Source: Lachnospiraceae bacterium
GTDB taxonomy: Bacteria > Bacillota > Clostridia > Lachnospirales > Lachnospiraceae
DNA: 33,901 bases
Assembly (NCBI GenBank): GCA_022774505.1
Contig: JALFLW010000120.1
Span: forward strand, 1 to 33,901
Direction: 5' to 3'
Both the position numbers and the translations under genes were made by a program. The notes beneath the pieces were generated by a model. It was not told where the DNA came from. It did no database searches and worked only from the letters and a program-made list of their open reading frames with translations. Positions 1 through 8,364 of this stretch are shown one piece after another; within the stretch, counting starts at the first letter, position 1, and each line of letters opens with the position of its first letter.

Positions 1-140
1 AAAAATTGACGCAGATCAGTAGGATTTCTGAAAAGACTTTGCTTTGCAATGCTTTGATGAATACGCATCTGTACGTCTTAAACCCCATAGGTGGGCTCAG
101 TTGTTTCGGACGGCACGCTCCCGCTACGATGCACCACGCA
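1..140 (+). repeat. Terminal direct repeat, left copy (identical to 33762-33901)
   Basis: All 140 bases match the last 140 bases of the window, in the same orientation. The match stops exactly at the two window edges. That pattern is what an assembler leaves when both ends of a contig run into one multicopy repeat, or when it declares a circle by k-mer overlap. Confidence 0.95.
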
Positions 141-150
141 ACGGGACATA

Positions 151-198
151 ACGCCCCAAGCTTTACAATTAAAACACTGTTTGTAAAGCTTGGGGCGT
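151..198. repeat. Perfect 18-bp stem-loop at the centre of the palindrome
   Basis: ACGCCCCAAGCTTTACAA at 151-168 is exactly complementary to 181-198, with a 12-base loop (169-180). It is the GC-rich apex of the longer inverted repeat of copy A. It could form a cruciform in DNA or a very stable hairpin if transcribed from either side. Confidence 0.85.
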
Positions 199-376
199 AA
201 GTACCGGCGGGTGCAAGTGCCTCTCGCCCCCCTGATTCCCACCTTGGGGTAAATACGGGAGGATGCGTTCATCAAACATCAAAGCAGCAAAGCAATTAGA
301 CTTTTCGAAATCCGTGAGTGACAAGACAATTTTTTTAGTCACAGCTCACGGATTAATTTGTTTTCCAGGCAAAATG

Positions 377-1168
377 CTATTTCACCTTTTCAAAAAATGT
401 TCCTACCGGTTTATCCTCAAAAAGATCATATAATCTCCGTGGATTTTTCCCATTCATAAGTACAACATCTATATCTGCCTCATAAGCAAGCTCTACAGCC
501 CTGATCTTGGTTGCCATTCCGCCTGTTCCCAGGGAAGAACCGGCACCTCCCGCCAGCCGGCGTATCTCCTCCGTGATCTCTCCTACCTCCGGGATCAGCC
601 GTGCATCTTCATGAACATGCGGATCTTTATCATACAATCCGTCAATATCAGACATGATCACCAACAGATCTGCATTGGCAATATTTGCGACCATCGCCGC
701 CAGTGAATCATTTTCTCCTACCTCCAGCTCCAGCTCATCAATGGCCACTGTATCATTCTCATTGACAATGGGGATCACTCCCTGTGACAAAAGACGTTCC
801 AGGGAATTAACAACATGCTCCCTGCGATCCTCCAGCAGTATGTATTTCGTCAAAAGCATCTGTGCCACAACCAGACTGTATTCTGCAAAGAATTTATCAT
901 ACATATACATCAATTCACATTGTCCTACTGCAGCACATGCCTGCTTTCCCGGTGTATCCTTTGGCCGCCTGGTGAGTCCGAGCTTTCCCATTCCAAGGGC
1001 GATCGCCCCACTGGAAACCAATACGATCTCATGCCCTGCATTCTGCAGGTCAGCCAGTGTCTTTACCAGATTCTCCACACGACGGATATTTAGACATCCG
1101 GTACGATGTGTCAATGTTGATGTTCCGACTTTTACTACAATCCTCTTTCTCTCACTGATCTTTCTCAC
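377..1168 (-). CDS. proB: Glutamate 5-kinase (short form, no PUA domain)
   Basis: First step of proline synthesis: ATP-dependent phosphorylation of glutamate to glutamyl-5-phosphate in the cytoplasm. Amino-acid-kinase fold motifs are visible in order: VVKVGTSTLT near the N-terminus, SSGAIALGMGKLGL, VNENDTVA, MSDIDGLYDKDP and LGTGGMATK. The protein ends about 20 residues after VVLMNGK, so it lacks the C-terminal PUA domain of the approximately 365-residue E. coli and Bacillus enzymes. I chose the GTG start at 1168 because AGGAG lies 8 bases before it; an in-frame ATG at 1186 has no ribosome binding site. The stop codon lies inside a sequence block shared with the dispersed repeat. proA is not in the window. 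Confidence 0.93.
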   Translation of the reverse strand: MRKISERKRIVVKVGTSTLTHRTGCLNIRRVENLVKTLADLQNAGHEIVLVSSGAIALGMGKLGLTRRPKDTPGKQACAAVGQCELMYMYDKFFAEYSLVVAQMLLTKYILLEDRREHVVNSLERLLSQGVIPIVNENDTVAIDELELEVGENDSLAAMVANIANADLLVIMSDIDGLYDKDPHVHEDARLIPEVGEITEEIRRLAGGAGSSLGTGGMATKIRAVELAYEADIDVVLMNGKNPRRLYDLFEDKPVGTFFEKVK

Positions 1169-1232
1169 AATCTTTTCTCCTCGCATTTCATAATAACACA
1201 GATCTCTGCCTGTCCATTTCTGTCACCCGTCT

Positions 1233-1262
1233 ATCTTACCCCCTCTCTTTCCTCTCCGTCAA
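1233..1262 (-). promoter_or_regulatory. Candidate proB promoter
   Basis: On the minus strand TTGACG (1257-1262) and TAAGAT (1233-1238) are 18 bases apart, in the gap between the ABC permease and proB. Plausible sigma-A promoter; judged by eye only. Confidence 0.45.
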
Positions 1263-1279
1263 TAGAAAATTCAAGTAAA

Positions 1280-2149
1280 TCATTTATAATATCGTTTCAT
1301 TCTATAGGCAGCAGACAATAATAAAACGGACGACAGCACCACCTGTACACAGATACTGATGCCGCACCAGTGATCTAATACGACTTCCGGCACCGGACCA
1401 AGGGCAGTCAGTAATTCACAGAATTTTTCATTATACCCCATCTGTCCGGCCAATAGTGACGCTACCGTGATCAAAGGATTCCCCAGTAAAAGCAGCATAA
1501 AACCTCCCAGACGGCCACGGTCTGCAGCCGCCGTTCCATATGAATGACACACCAGATAGATCCCTGCCTCCAGAATGATACTTCCGATACAGACCCCCAA
1601 TGCTGTCAGGTAACTCCACATACCGGCTGAGTCCATTCTCTCGGATGCCGCAGAAAAACAGATCCCGATACATCCCAAAAAAACTGCTTCTATAAACAAA
1701 ACCGCCAGCAGCTGCAGCAAATGACGCTTTTCAACCCCTCCAAGAGTAAATGCCATAGCCAGGAACGGAAAGGCGGCTGTCACCAACAGAAAAGCAAAGC
1801 AAAGTGCCGCCATCAGTTTTCCTGTCAAAATACGTCTGATCCCCAAAGGTGAAGACATTAAAAGCTCCATCGTGTGATTTTCCTTTTCTCCCACTATGCT
1901 CCCCGCTGCCGGCAAAGGTACCATAAGCATCACCGTCACCGCCAGTATTCCGGCCAAAACAAAATACATATATGCCGCTGACGAATAGTCGATCCTGTAA
2001 TTCCAACTCCGCTGAAAAACGCCCCCATACCCTGCAGCCGAAACAAATGCAAAAAGTGCCTCATACAAGATCAGACCGGTAAAAAAATGTCTGGAACGGA
2101 CATGTCTTTTCATTTCTTTCTTTAAGATCGGATTCATATGATATCTCAC
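1280..2149 (-). CDS. ABC-2 type transporter permease
   Basis: Integral membrane subunit of an ABC system. About six hydrophobic segments are visible, beginning after a basic N-terminus (KKEMKRHVRSRHFFTGLIL), and the stretch GSIVGEKENHTMELLMSSPL is the cytoplasmic signature seen in GldF/ABC-2 permeases (EKE.gT.ElLlssPl). Length 289 residues is normal for the family. The GTG start overlaps the upstream stop codon (TAGTG), with GGAGG 9 bases before it, so it is translationally coupled to the ATPase-like gene. Substrate unknown. It is the last gene of the two-component/ABC operon read from 7362 down to 1280. Confidence 0.85.
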   Translation of the reverse strand: MRYHMNPILKKEMKRHVRSRHFFTGLILYEALFAFVSAAGYGGVFQRSWNYRIDYSSAAYMYFVLAGILAVTVMLMVPLPAAGSIVGEKENHTMELLMSSPLGIRRILTGKLMAALCFAFLLVTAAFPFLAMAFTLGGVEKRHLLQLLAVLFIEAVFLGCIGICFSAASERMDSAGMWSYLTALGVCIGSIILEAGIYLVCHSYGTAAADRGRLGGFMLLLLGNPLITVASLLAGQMGYNEKFCELLTALGPVPEVVLDHWCGISICVQVVLSSVLLLSAAYRMKRYYK

Positions 2150-3078
2150 TACACGACTTCCTCCTTTCCATTGGTCACTTTCCAGAAAATCGTTTCCAGA
2201 TCGCTTTTCCTGCGTTGAAAAGATACCACAGGAACGCCCCTGCTTACCATATTCTGAAGAATCTCTACCTGCTGTTCCTGATTTCCTTCGAAACCTGCCA
2301 GGATCCTGTCTCCCTCAATAGATATGCTGGTGACGGATGGTTCGTCCTTTAATACGGCAACTGCCTCCTCACTTTTTCCTTCCACAACCAGTTCTAACGG
2401 ATTCGCCCTGCTGATCTGACCAATAATCTCTTCAATCGTTCCCTGCAGAAGCATCTTTCCCTCCTGTATAATACCGATCACAGCATTTAATCCCCTCAGT
2501 CCTCCAAGTACTCTGGTAGTAATAATGATCGCTTTCCCACGATCCCGCAATTTTAAAAGCAGTGATACAAGCTTTTCTCTATCGCCCGTCTGCAGCCCTG
2601 TCATGAAGTCATCCAGCACAAATATCCCCGGATCCGTCAGGCAGCATGCAGCCAGAGCCAATGTTCTTTTGTCCGCCATCTTCAAAGCATCTGCAGGATC
2701 CTCCTGCCGGCCTGACAACCCGGACCATTCCAGAAGCTGTCTCTGCCTCGTACTGCTCTCCTCCCCGGAAATATTATAAAGCCCTGCATAATATTCCATA
2801 TACTCCTCCACCGTCATATCCCCATAGCTTCCAAACACAGCCGGAACATAACCAACGATCCCCTTTTCCTTTTTCTGCGGATCCCACTCCTGACTGTCAA
2901 CATATATCTTCCCCTCATCCCAATCGGCGAGCCCTGCGAGTATCCGGCACAATCCGGTTAATGCTTCACTCTGCCCACCGGCAATCCCGTAAATACTTCC
3001 ATCTTCCACTATCATAGTGAGATCACCGATTATTCTTTTATTTTCCTCAATTTTTGTTAAGCCTCGTATTTCAAGCAT
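2149..3078 (-). CDS. ABC transporter ATP-binding-like protein with degenerate catalytic motifs
   Basis: The overall layout matches a GldA/CcmA-type ABC ATPase: N-terminal LEIRGLTKI, the DMTVEEYMEYYAGLY stretch after the Q-loop, a Walker B-like strand, a GKMLLQGT element and a C-terminal domain of about 90 residues. The catalytic residues are missing. The Walker A site (residues about 31-42) reads GIAGGQSEALTG with no GK[ST]; the LSGGQ signature is replaced by ALKMADKRT (about 131-139); Walker B ends LDDF (about 155-158) in place of LDEP; and the switch histidine is arginine (TTRVL, about 189). It is thus probably a non-hydrolysing structural or regulatory subunit, or uses a partner ATPase encoded elsewhere. 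Start at 3078 chosen because AGGAGG lies 5 bases upstream; the longer ATG at 3108 has none. Confidence 0.85.
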   Translation of the reverse strand: MLEIRGLTKIEENKRIIGDLTMIVEDGSIYGIAGGQSEALTGLCRILAGLADWDEGKIYVDSQEWDPQKKEKGIVGYVPAVFGSYGDMTVEEYMEYYAGLYNISGEESSTRQRQLLEWSGLSGRQEDPADALKMADKRTLALAACCLTDPGIFVLDDFMTGLQTGDREKLVSLLLKLRDRGKAIIITTRVLGGLRGLNAVIGIIQEGKMLLQGTIEEIIGQISRANPLELVVEGKSEEAVAVLKDEPSVTSISIEGDRILAGFEGNQEQQVEILQNMVSRGVPVVSFQRRKSDLETIFWKVTNGKEEVV

Positions 3079-3117
3079 TTTCCCCTCCTGACAGTTTAAA
3101 CGTTTCATTGGTACCGG

Positions 3118-5463
3118 TCAGTCATTTTCCGAAACTGTCTGTAACACTTCTCCATCTACCGGCAGTTCCACAGCAACCCCCGTTTCTCCATACTTTTCCC
3201 CTGACAGCTGCTCTATTCCTGCCAGTATATTCTGCTGCTTCGCCTTATTGGTATCATACCAGCCTGCAAGCTCCGTTGCCGCAGGGACAAATCCATAAAA
3301 AAATGCTTTCTTTTCCTTTTTTTTACACAGATATGACTGCAGCATGATCCATCTTTTCTTTCTGACTTCCTTAGAAACCGTTCCCCTCTTTACACGAAAC
3401 AGTTTCTGTGCCAGCAGATCATAATCTCTGCTGTAGTCCTCCAGTACATATCTGTCAAATACATACTGATCCTGAAGACTCGTTGACACCTCTCTCAATC
3501 TGATCGTCTCCTGCTTTTTTACGGATCCCATATAATACAACACACCATTATAATATAAGACACAATCCTCCAGAGGATATTCCAGATGATTTTCAATCCT
3601 TCCACCCAACTGCATATTAGCCATAAAAAGCTTTCCCGTCAGATTTCCTTCAAAACGCACCGTATTTACGGAACGCATATCAATCCCCTGAAAGCTTGGG
3701 ATCTCTCCCAGCTGCAGGGTATTTTTTCCTTCTCCCTGCTGTAAAAGAAGCTTTCCCCGGATTTTCTGACTGTCAGCATAATCCATCAACATCCCCCCGG
3801 ATATAGCTGCTTCCTGAATTTTCCGGCTGCCATTTATCATACGAAAACGGCTTTCTATATTACCAATGCCATTCTCATCCAGTTCAATCTGATTCATATA
3901 ATTTACATATGTCGATTCCAGTCTCGTACTTGTACCTGTAAGATAAATAAGCATTACAAAGACCCCTGCCGCTACGGGTATCACCGCCCAGACTATGATC
4001 TTTTGTTTTTTCCCGGAAATCCACCACCAAAGTACCGGTCCGATCAATAAGATATAAATTCCAAAGAGAACACTATATAGTTTAAGATTCGGCATCTTGT
4101 TCCACTCTGTGATCTGCAGTCCCCTATCATACAGCTTATCTGCATTTTTCCTATCTGTGGCAGTCTCAAAAAGCTGCTGCCCTGTCGTCCTGTTATCCAA
4201 CAGGAGATTTCTGAGACTCCTTCCCTGTACTTCCCATACCTCTGTCGGGAGTGCCAGAGATACACCGCTGACTAAAACTGCCCCTTTTCCGACTTCCTTT
4301 TTCTGTATGATGCTTCTCTCTTTCCGGGATTTTAAAAGCACCTTACTGCCTTTTATCTCCAGCTCCTGCAGGTTTCTTTTTACCTCTTTGGATTCAATCT
4401 CTTCCAGAGCAGCCTTCTTTTCTGCACGGGTCAGTGTGAGAGGCAGAAATTCACTCAAAACAGTACGACTGATAGACCTGCTTAGATAATTATAGATCTC
4501 TCCTCCCTCCTGCAGGCAGCTTACATCATTCTGTATATTGTTTATCTCTGACTTCCATTTTTCATATAATTCATCGGACAGATTATTTCTTAAATATTCT
4601 TTTACCTCCTGCTGTTTCTCCTTTGTCCTCTCCCTGAGGATCTGACTGCGTATCTTGTTCATTCCCTCCTTGTCTACTCCAAAGGAGGTCTTTATCCTGC
4701 TGCTTCCCTGTTTTTTCCATTCAATCAGCCTGCCACGAAATGCTGTGATCTCTCTCTCCTCTCCGGAGTCCGCCAGTACAAGAGTTCCTCCGAGACGGAC
4801 CCAGTTGATCAATGCCTGACTCTGTTTTTCCTGCATTGTCTGCAGATCTGCACTATCAATGATCAATACATCTAACAGATTCAGTCCCCGGAAATCATCA
4901 GGTATATCCCTTTCTGACAGGTATATAACATTTGTCTCCACACTGTCCATATATCTCAGTTCATCCTGCCGGTCACTGTAAATCCCTACATACACGATAT
5001 CCTTATCCTGTTTGGGCTCCAGCCGTATCTTTCCTTCATATATCTGCCGATCCTGACCATGGTACACAGATACCTGCAGGACTTCTTCTCCTTCTGTCAC
5101 CGGCAGATACATCTCATACTGTTTTTTTGCATGACTGTCTATCTCAATTTGTTTTTCATAGACCTTTCCGGAATTTTCTCCGACTCCTTCGACCCGCAGC
5201 GAGCCTGTAAAGCGTTTTCCCATATTTCTGACAGACGCCGTCAACTGCATATAACGATCACACCGAACCTCTTTTTCCAAACCACATTCTATTTCTACAT
5301 GGAGATTTTCTCTGTTAAATAAAAGACCTCCGACAGAAGCAGAAGTCTCATTTGCAGCCCGCTTTACTTTGTCCGGATGTCCGTACAGATGCAAAAACAG
5401 ACATCCCCCCACAAAGATCAATAAACAAAAAAGAAATCTGGTGATCCTTTTATTCTTTTTCAT
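3118..5463 (-). CDS. Large membrane-anchored extracytoplasmic protein (GldG-like component)
   Basis: A 781-residue protein whose function I do not recognise with certainty. It opens with a basic stretch and one hydrophobic segment (residues about 9-26, signal anchor), then a beta-rich domain, then a segment DVLIIDSADLQTM...NWVRLGGTLVLADSG that resembles the GATase-like fold of GldG-type auxiliary proteins. A long charged, helical part follows (about 260-380), then two membrane segments (about 460-515) and a C-terminal extracytoplasmic domain. It overlaps the kinase gene by ATGA and precedes the ATPase-like gene by 39 bases, so it belongs to the same operon. Such proteins often accompany ABC-2 permeases; here it may be the sensory or substrate-binding surface of the complex. 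GGAGG lies 11 bases before the ATG. Confidence 0.7.
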   Translation of the reverse strand: MKKNKRITRFLFCLLIFVGGCLFLHLYGHPDKVKRAANETSASVGGLLFNRENLHVEIECGLEKEVRCDRYMQLTASVRNMGKRFTGSLRVEGVGENSGKVYEKQIEIDSHAKKQYEMYLPVTEGEEVLQVSVYHGQDRQIYEGKIRLEPKQDKDIVYVGIYSDRQDELRYMDSVETNVIYLSERDIPDDFRGLNLLDVLIIDSADLQTMQEKQSQALINWVRLGGTLVLADSGEEREITAFRGRLIEWKKQGSSRIKTSFGVDKEGMNKIRSQILRERTKEKQQEVKEYLRNNLSDELYEKWKSEINNIQNDVSCLQEGGEIYNYLSRSISRTVLSEFLPLTLTRAEKKAALEEIESKEVKRNLQELEIKGSKVLLKSRKERSIIQKKEVGKGAVLVSGVSLALPTEVWEVQGRSLRNLLLDNRTTGQQLFETATDRKNADKLYDRGLQITEWNKMPNLKLYSVLFGIYILLIGPVLWWWISGKKQKIIVWAVIPVAAGVFVMLIYLTGTSTRLESTYVNYMNQIELDENGIGNIESRFRMINGSRKIQEAAISGGMLMDYADSQKIRGKLLLQQGEGKNTLQLGEIPSFQGIDMRSVNTVRFEGNLTGKLFMANMQLGGRIENHLEYPLEDCVLYYNGVLYYMGSVKKQETIRLREVSTSLQDQYVFDRYVLEDYSRDYDLLAQKLFRVKRGTVSKEVRKKRWIMLQSYLCKKKEKKAFFYGFVPAATELAGWYDTNKAKQQNILAGIEQLSGEKYGETGVAVELPVDGEVLQTVSEND

Positions 5464-6659
5464 TCTTTCTCACTTCCTCCTCTGTATTTTTCAGGCAGGA
5501 ACACGCGAAATACCGTCCCCTCCAGGCTGCTCTCGGCTTCGATCGAGCCTCCGTGGAGTTCGATAATCTCCTTTGCGATGTTCAGCCCCAGTCCGGTACC
5601 TCCCGTACTGCTCGACCTCGATTCCTCCACCCGGTAAAACCTGTCAAATATAAGCTCCAGGCTTTCCTTTGGGATTGTCAGACCATAATTTGTCACAGAA
5701 AAGCAGATTCCTCTATCCTTTTTGAGATTGATCAAAATCTGTTTTCCATCCTTCCCATACTTCACAGCATTACTCAGCAGATTTTGTACAGCTCTCGCTA
5801 TGAGATTCGGATCCAATTCAAGCTCCATGCTTCTCCACTCTGTATCAAAATGACACTCTAAATGGTTCTCCTGCAAAAGAGGATAAAATTCCTCAATCAT
5901 CTGCTCGATCAGTTTCACAAAGTCTATCCTTTGACGGTGCAGCGTGATTTCACCACTCATAAGCTTAGTATAATCAAAAAGATCACTGATCAGACCTTCC
6001 AGCCGGTCTGCCTTTTGCAGGGCAATCTCAGCAAAATGATAACGCTGCTCCGGCTCATAAGCTTCCCTATCCATAACCAGATTAAGATAACCGATCAGGG
6101 AAGTCAGCGGTGTCCTCAGATCATGCGCCAGACACGCGATCATTTCTTTATTGGTCTGCATGGCTTCCCTCTCCGCATCTACCAGTCTGGTAAGCTCCTC
6201 TGTCATTTCATTGACTGATCTGGCAATCTCACCGATCTCATCCTGTCGGTCTGTCGGCAGTCTTTTGTCTGAGACATCTCCGGTGACAGAAGTTATCGCC
6301 CCGGCAATATCTGACAGATCGCGGGTGATCCCTCCGGTCAGAAATATAAAATATGCCACAAACAGAAACAATCCCCCTATAACAGCGACTGTGAGCATCG
6401 TATATAATGTATCATTTCCTACATTTTCCAATAACCGCAGGATCCTTGCCGGTCCCTCGGCCATTTCTCCCGAAATACTGCTCTGTGCCATGTCTTCCGC
6501 AAGATATGGATTTTCTCCCTGAGACACACCCAATACTGTTGACATCAGATATAGGAGAAGTGCCAGGATCCCTTCCGTCAAAAGAGCCAGTATCAGACTC
6601 GCCCCTGCATAAAATACCAGTTTTACCTGCAGTCCCTTCCAAATGCTTTTATGCTTCAA
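5460..6659 (-). CDS. Sensor histidine kinase (VanS/BaeS type)
   Basis: Membrane kinase of a two-component system. Two membrane segments (residues about 16-40 and 86-108) enclose a short external loop of about 45 residues, followed by a HAMP domain (about 110-160). The dimerisation box is CLAHDLRTPLTSLIGYL with His179 as predicted phospho-acceptor; the ATPase domain shows NLLSNAVKYG, VTNYG, the F-box IFDRFYRVEESRS and GGTGLGLNIAKEI. The start is a TTG that overlaps the response regulator stop by 11 bases, and the gene ends in an ATGA overlap with the next gene. The small sensor loop suggests the signal is seen within or at the membrane, perhaps through the co-encoded ABC proteins. Confidence 0.93.
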   Translation of the reverse strand: MKHKSIWKGLQVKLVFYAGASLILALLTEGILALLLYLMSTVLGVSQGENPYLAEDMAQSSISGEMAEGPARILRLLENVGNDTLYTMLTVAVIGGLFLFVAYFIFLTGGITRDLSDIAGAITSVTGDVSDKRLPTDRQDEIGEIARSVNEMTEELTRLVDAEREAMQTNKEMIACLAHDLRTPLTSLIGYLNLVMDREAYEPEQRYHFAEIALQKADRLEGLISDLFDYTKLMSGEITLHRQRIDFVKLIEQMIEEFYPLLQENHLECHFDTEWRSMELELDPNLIARAVQNLLSNAVKYGKDGKQILINLKKDRGICFSVTNYGLTIPKESLELIFDRFYRVEESRSSSTGGTGLGLNIAKEIIELHGGSIEAESSLEGTVFRVFLPEKYRGGSEKE

Positions 6660-7362
6660 TCTTATACCCCACTCCCCAGACTGTCTTTATGATCTGTCTT
6701 TCTCGGGATCCTCCTGTCAGCTTTTCCCGCAGTCTCCTGATATGCACCATGACCGTATTACTCATTTCAAAACTTTTCTCCTTCCAGACCTTTTCAAATA
6801 TCTCATCCGTGCTAAATACCTTTCCCGGATTGGATGCCAACAGATACAGGATATCAAACTCCAATGGCGTCAGCCTCACATCACGTCCATAAGCCTGCAC
6901 CTTATGTGATTCTTTTTCCATATACAGATTTTCCAACTTTACGACATCTGTTCTCGCTGCACGGTCCTGCACACCAAACCGCTGATATCTTCGCAGCTGG
7001 GATTTTACCCTTGCTGCCAGCTCTCCTGTATGAAAAGGTTTTGTCACATAATCATCTGCACCAATTCCCAGACCTGATACCTTATCTGCCTCAGAATCCT
7101 TGGCACTGAGCATGATCACCGGTATAGTACTGATCTCCCTTATCTTTTCACACACATGTATTCCATCCAGCTTTGGCATCATAATATCCAGGATTGCCAG
7201 ATCAATGTGCTCCCTTGCAAATACCTGAAGGGCCTCCCTTCCATCATATGCCTTAAATACCCGAAACCCTTCACTGGCCAGATGAAGCTCCACCAGTTCT
7301 GCGATATCCGGATCATCATCTGCCATCAGGATCGTTGCTGTCTTTTCCATGCTTTTTTTCAC
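6649..7362 (-). CDS. OmpR/PhoB-family response regulator
   Basis: Receiver domain followed by a winged-helix DNA-binding domain. Receiver motifs: acidic pair MADDDPDI, phosphorylation site Asp59 in LAILDIMMPKLDG, conserved Ser/Ala switch (MLSAKDS) and Lys108 in VTKPF. The C-terminal half has the typical TPLEFDILYLLASNPGKVFS start and ends VWGVGYKIEA. It is the first gene of the operon with the kinase, GldG-like protein, ATPase-like protein and permease, and very likely controls that operon. The GTG start at 7362 follows GGGGAAAGGA closely; an ATG at 7350 is an alternative. Confidence 0.94.
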   Translation of the reverse strand: MKKSMEKTATILMADDDPDIAELVELHLASEGFRVFKAYDGREALQVFAREHIDLAILDIMMPKLDGIHVCEKIREISTIPVIMLSAKDSEADKVSGLGIGADDYVTKPFHTGELAARVKSQLRRYQRFGVQDRAARTDVVKLENLYMEKESHKVQAYGRDVRLTPLEFDILYLLASNPGKVFSTDEIFEKVWKEKSFEMSNTVMVHIRRLREKLTGGSRERQIIKTVWGVGYKIEA

Positions 7363-7418
7363 ATTCCTTTCCCCGTCTGCAGGCCGTCGGCTGCAAACAC
7401 AGTTTCAAACCACCAAAA

Positions 7419-7466
7419 ACATCCGTCAAATATATTCCTTTATAGAATAACATATCTGACGGATGT
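7419..7466 (-). terminator. Stem-loop terminator after nfo
   Basis: ACATCCGTCA (7419-7428) pairs with TGACGGATGT (7457-7466), and the arms continue with A/T pairs. On the minus strand the stem is followed at once by TTTTT, as expected for an intrinsic terminator of the nfo transcript. It separates nfo from the response regulator operon. Confidence 0.75.
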
Positions 7467-7507
7467 CATAAATTACATTTTTATTAAGATTGCTCCGGAC
7501 TCCGTTA

Positions 7508-8338
7508 TCACGACTCAGACAGCTTCCGCAGCAATGCGATCTCTGCACGGTATCCCTCATCATCATTTGGCGTTTCCAAAATAAATGGCAGTTCCTTTAA
7601 TGCCGGATGATTGATAATACGAGTGATCGCTTCTATGCCAAGATGCCCCTGCCCGATCTTTTCATGGCGGTCTTTATGTGCCTCCCGGGGGTTCATACTG
7701 TCATTTAGATGGACAGCCTTCAGACGATCCAATCCAATGATATCATCAAACTCCTGTAATACATCATCCAGATGATCAACGATATCATACCCTCCATCCC
7801 AAATATGGCAGGTATCCAGACAGACACCCAGCTTTTCATCCAGCTCTACCCGGTCAATGATCTGACGCAGCTCCTGAAAACTCCGCCCAACCTCACTTCC
7901 TTTGCCGGCCATCGTCTCCAGCAATACCGTAGTCTGCTGCTGTTCAAAAAGTACATCATTTAATGCTTCAGCGATCATTTCAATTCCTTTTTCTGCCCCC
8001 TGTCCCACATGGGAACCCGGATGGAAATTATAATAATTTCCCGGAACATATTCCATACGCTGCATATCATCCCGAAACATCTCTATGGAAAAACTGCGGA
8101 CGTTTTCCTTGGCCGCACACAGATTCATTGTATATGGAGCATGTGCCACCAGTTTTCCAAACTGATGCTCCTGCATAAGCGTTAAAAGCTTATCCACATC
8201 TTCCCGATCGATCTCTTTTGCCTTGCCTCCCCGTGGATTCCGGGTAAAAAAGGCAAAGGTATTTGCCCCCAGCTTTAATGCCTGTTTTCCCATAGCCTCA
8301 AATCCCTTTGAGGCAGAAATATGTGCTCCTATATACAT
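7508..8338 (-). CDS. nfo: Endonuclease IV (AP endonuclease)
   Basis: Zinc-dependent AP endonuclease for base excision repair, cleaving 5' to abasic sites. Motifs run in order: [68 protein letters not shown] and [12 protein letters not shown], which together supply the metal-binding His, Asp and Glu ligands of the TIM barrel. The length of 276 residues is normal. The start lies 26 bases after citrate synthase, with AGGCAGG upstream, so the two genes are probably co-transcribed. Confidence 0.95.
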   Translation of the reverse strand: MYIGAHISASKGFEAMGKQALKLGANTFAFFTRNPRGGKAKEIDREDVDKLLTLMQEHQFGKLVAHAPYTMNLCAAKENVRSFSIEMFRDDMQRMEYVPGNYYNFHPGSHVGQGAEKGIEMIAEALNDVLFEQQQTTVLLETMAGKGSEVGRSFQELRQIIDRVELDEKLGVCLDTCHIWDGGYDIVDHLDDVLQEFDDIIGLDRLKAVHLNDSMNPREAHKDRHEKIGQGHLGIEAITRIINHPALKELPFILETPNDDEGYRAEIALLRKLSES

Positions 8339-8364
8339 CTCAAATAAACCTGCCTTTCTTATTT

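Larger units (their letters stand above)
1..387. repeat. Dispersed palindromic repeat element, copy A (truncated by window start)
   Basis: This gene-free stretch is a large imperfect inverted repeat. The left arm (about 1-168) pairs with the right arm (about 181-340): for example ACCCCATAGGTGGG near 80 matches the complement of CCCACCTTGGGGT near 238-250, TGCTTTGCAATGCTTTGATG near 40-59 matches the complement of the CATCAAAGCAGCAAAGCA block near 278-295, and the centre is a perfect 18-bp stem. An outer hairpin at 309-354 (AATCCGTGAG...CTCACGGATT) and the block AGGCAAAATGCTATTT at 367-382 recur in the copies at 13059 and 33650. The element runs over the stop codon of proB. No protein is expected here. 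Confidence 0.85.

Noticed and set aside
1187-1279. Extra small gene or riboswitch between proB and the permease
   Set aside because: Only a candidate promoter and purine-rich sequence were seen; no stable conserved fold or ribosome site with a credible frame.
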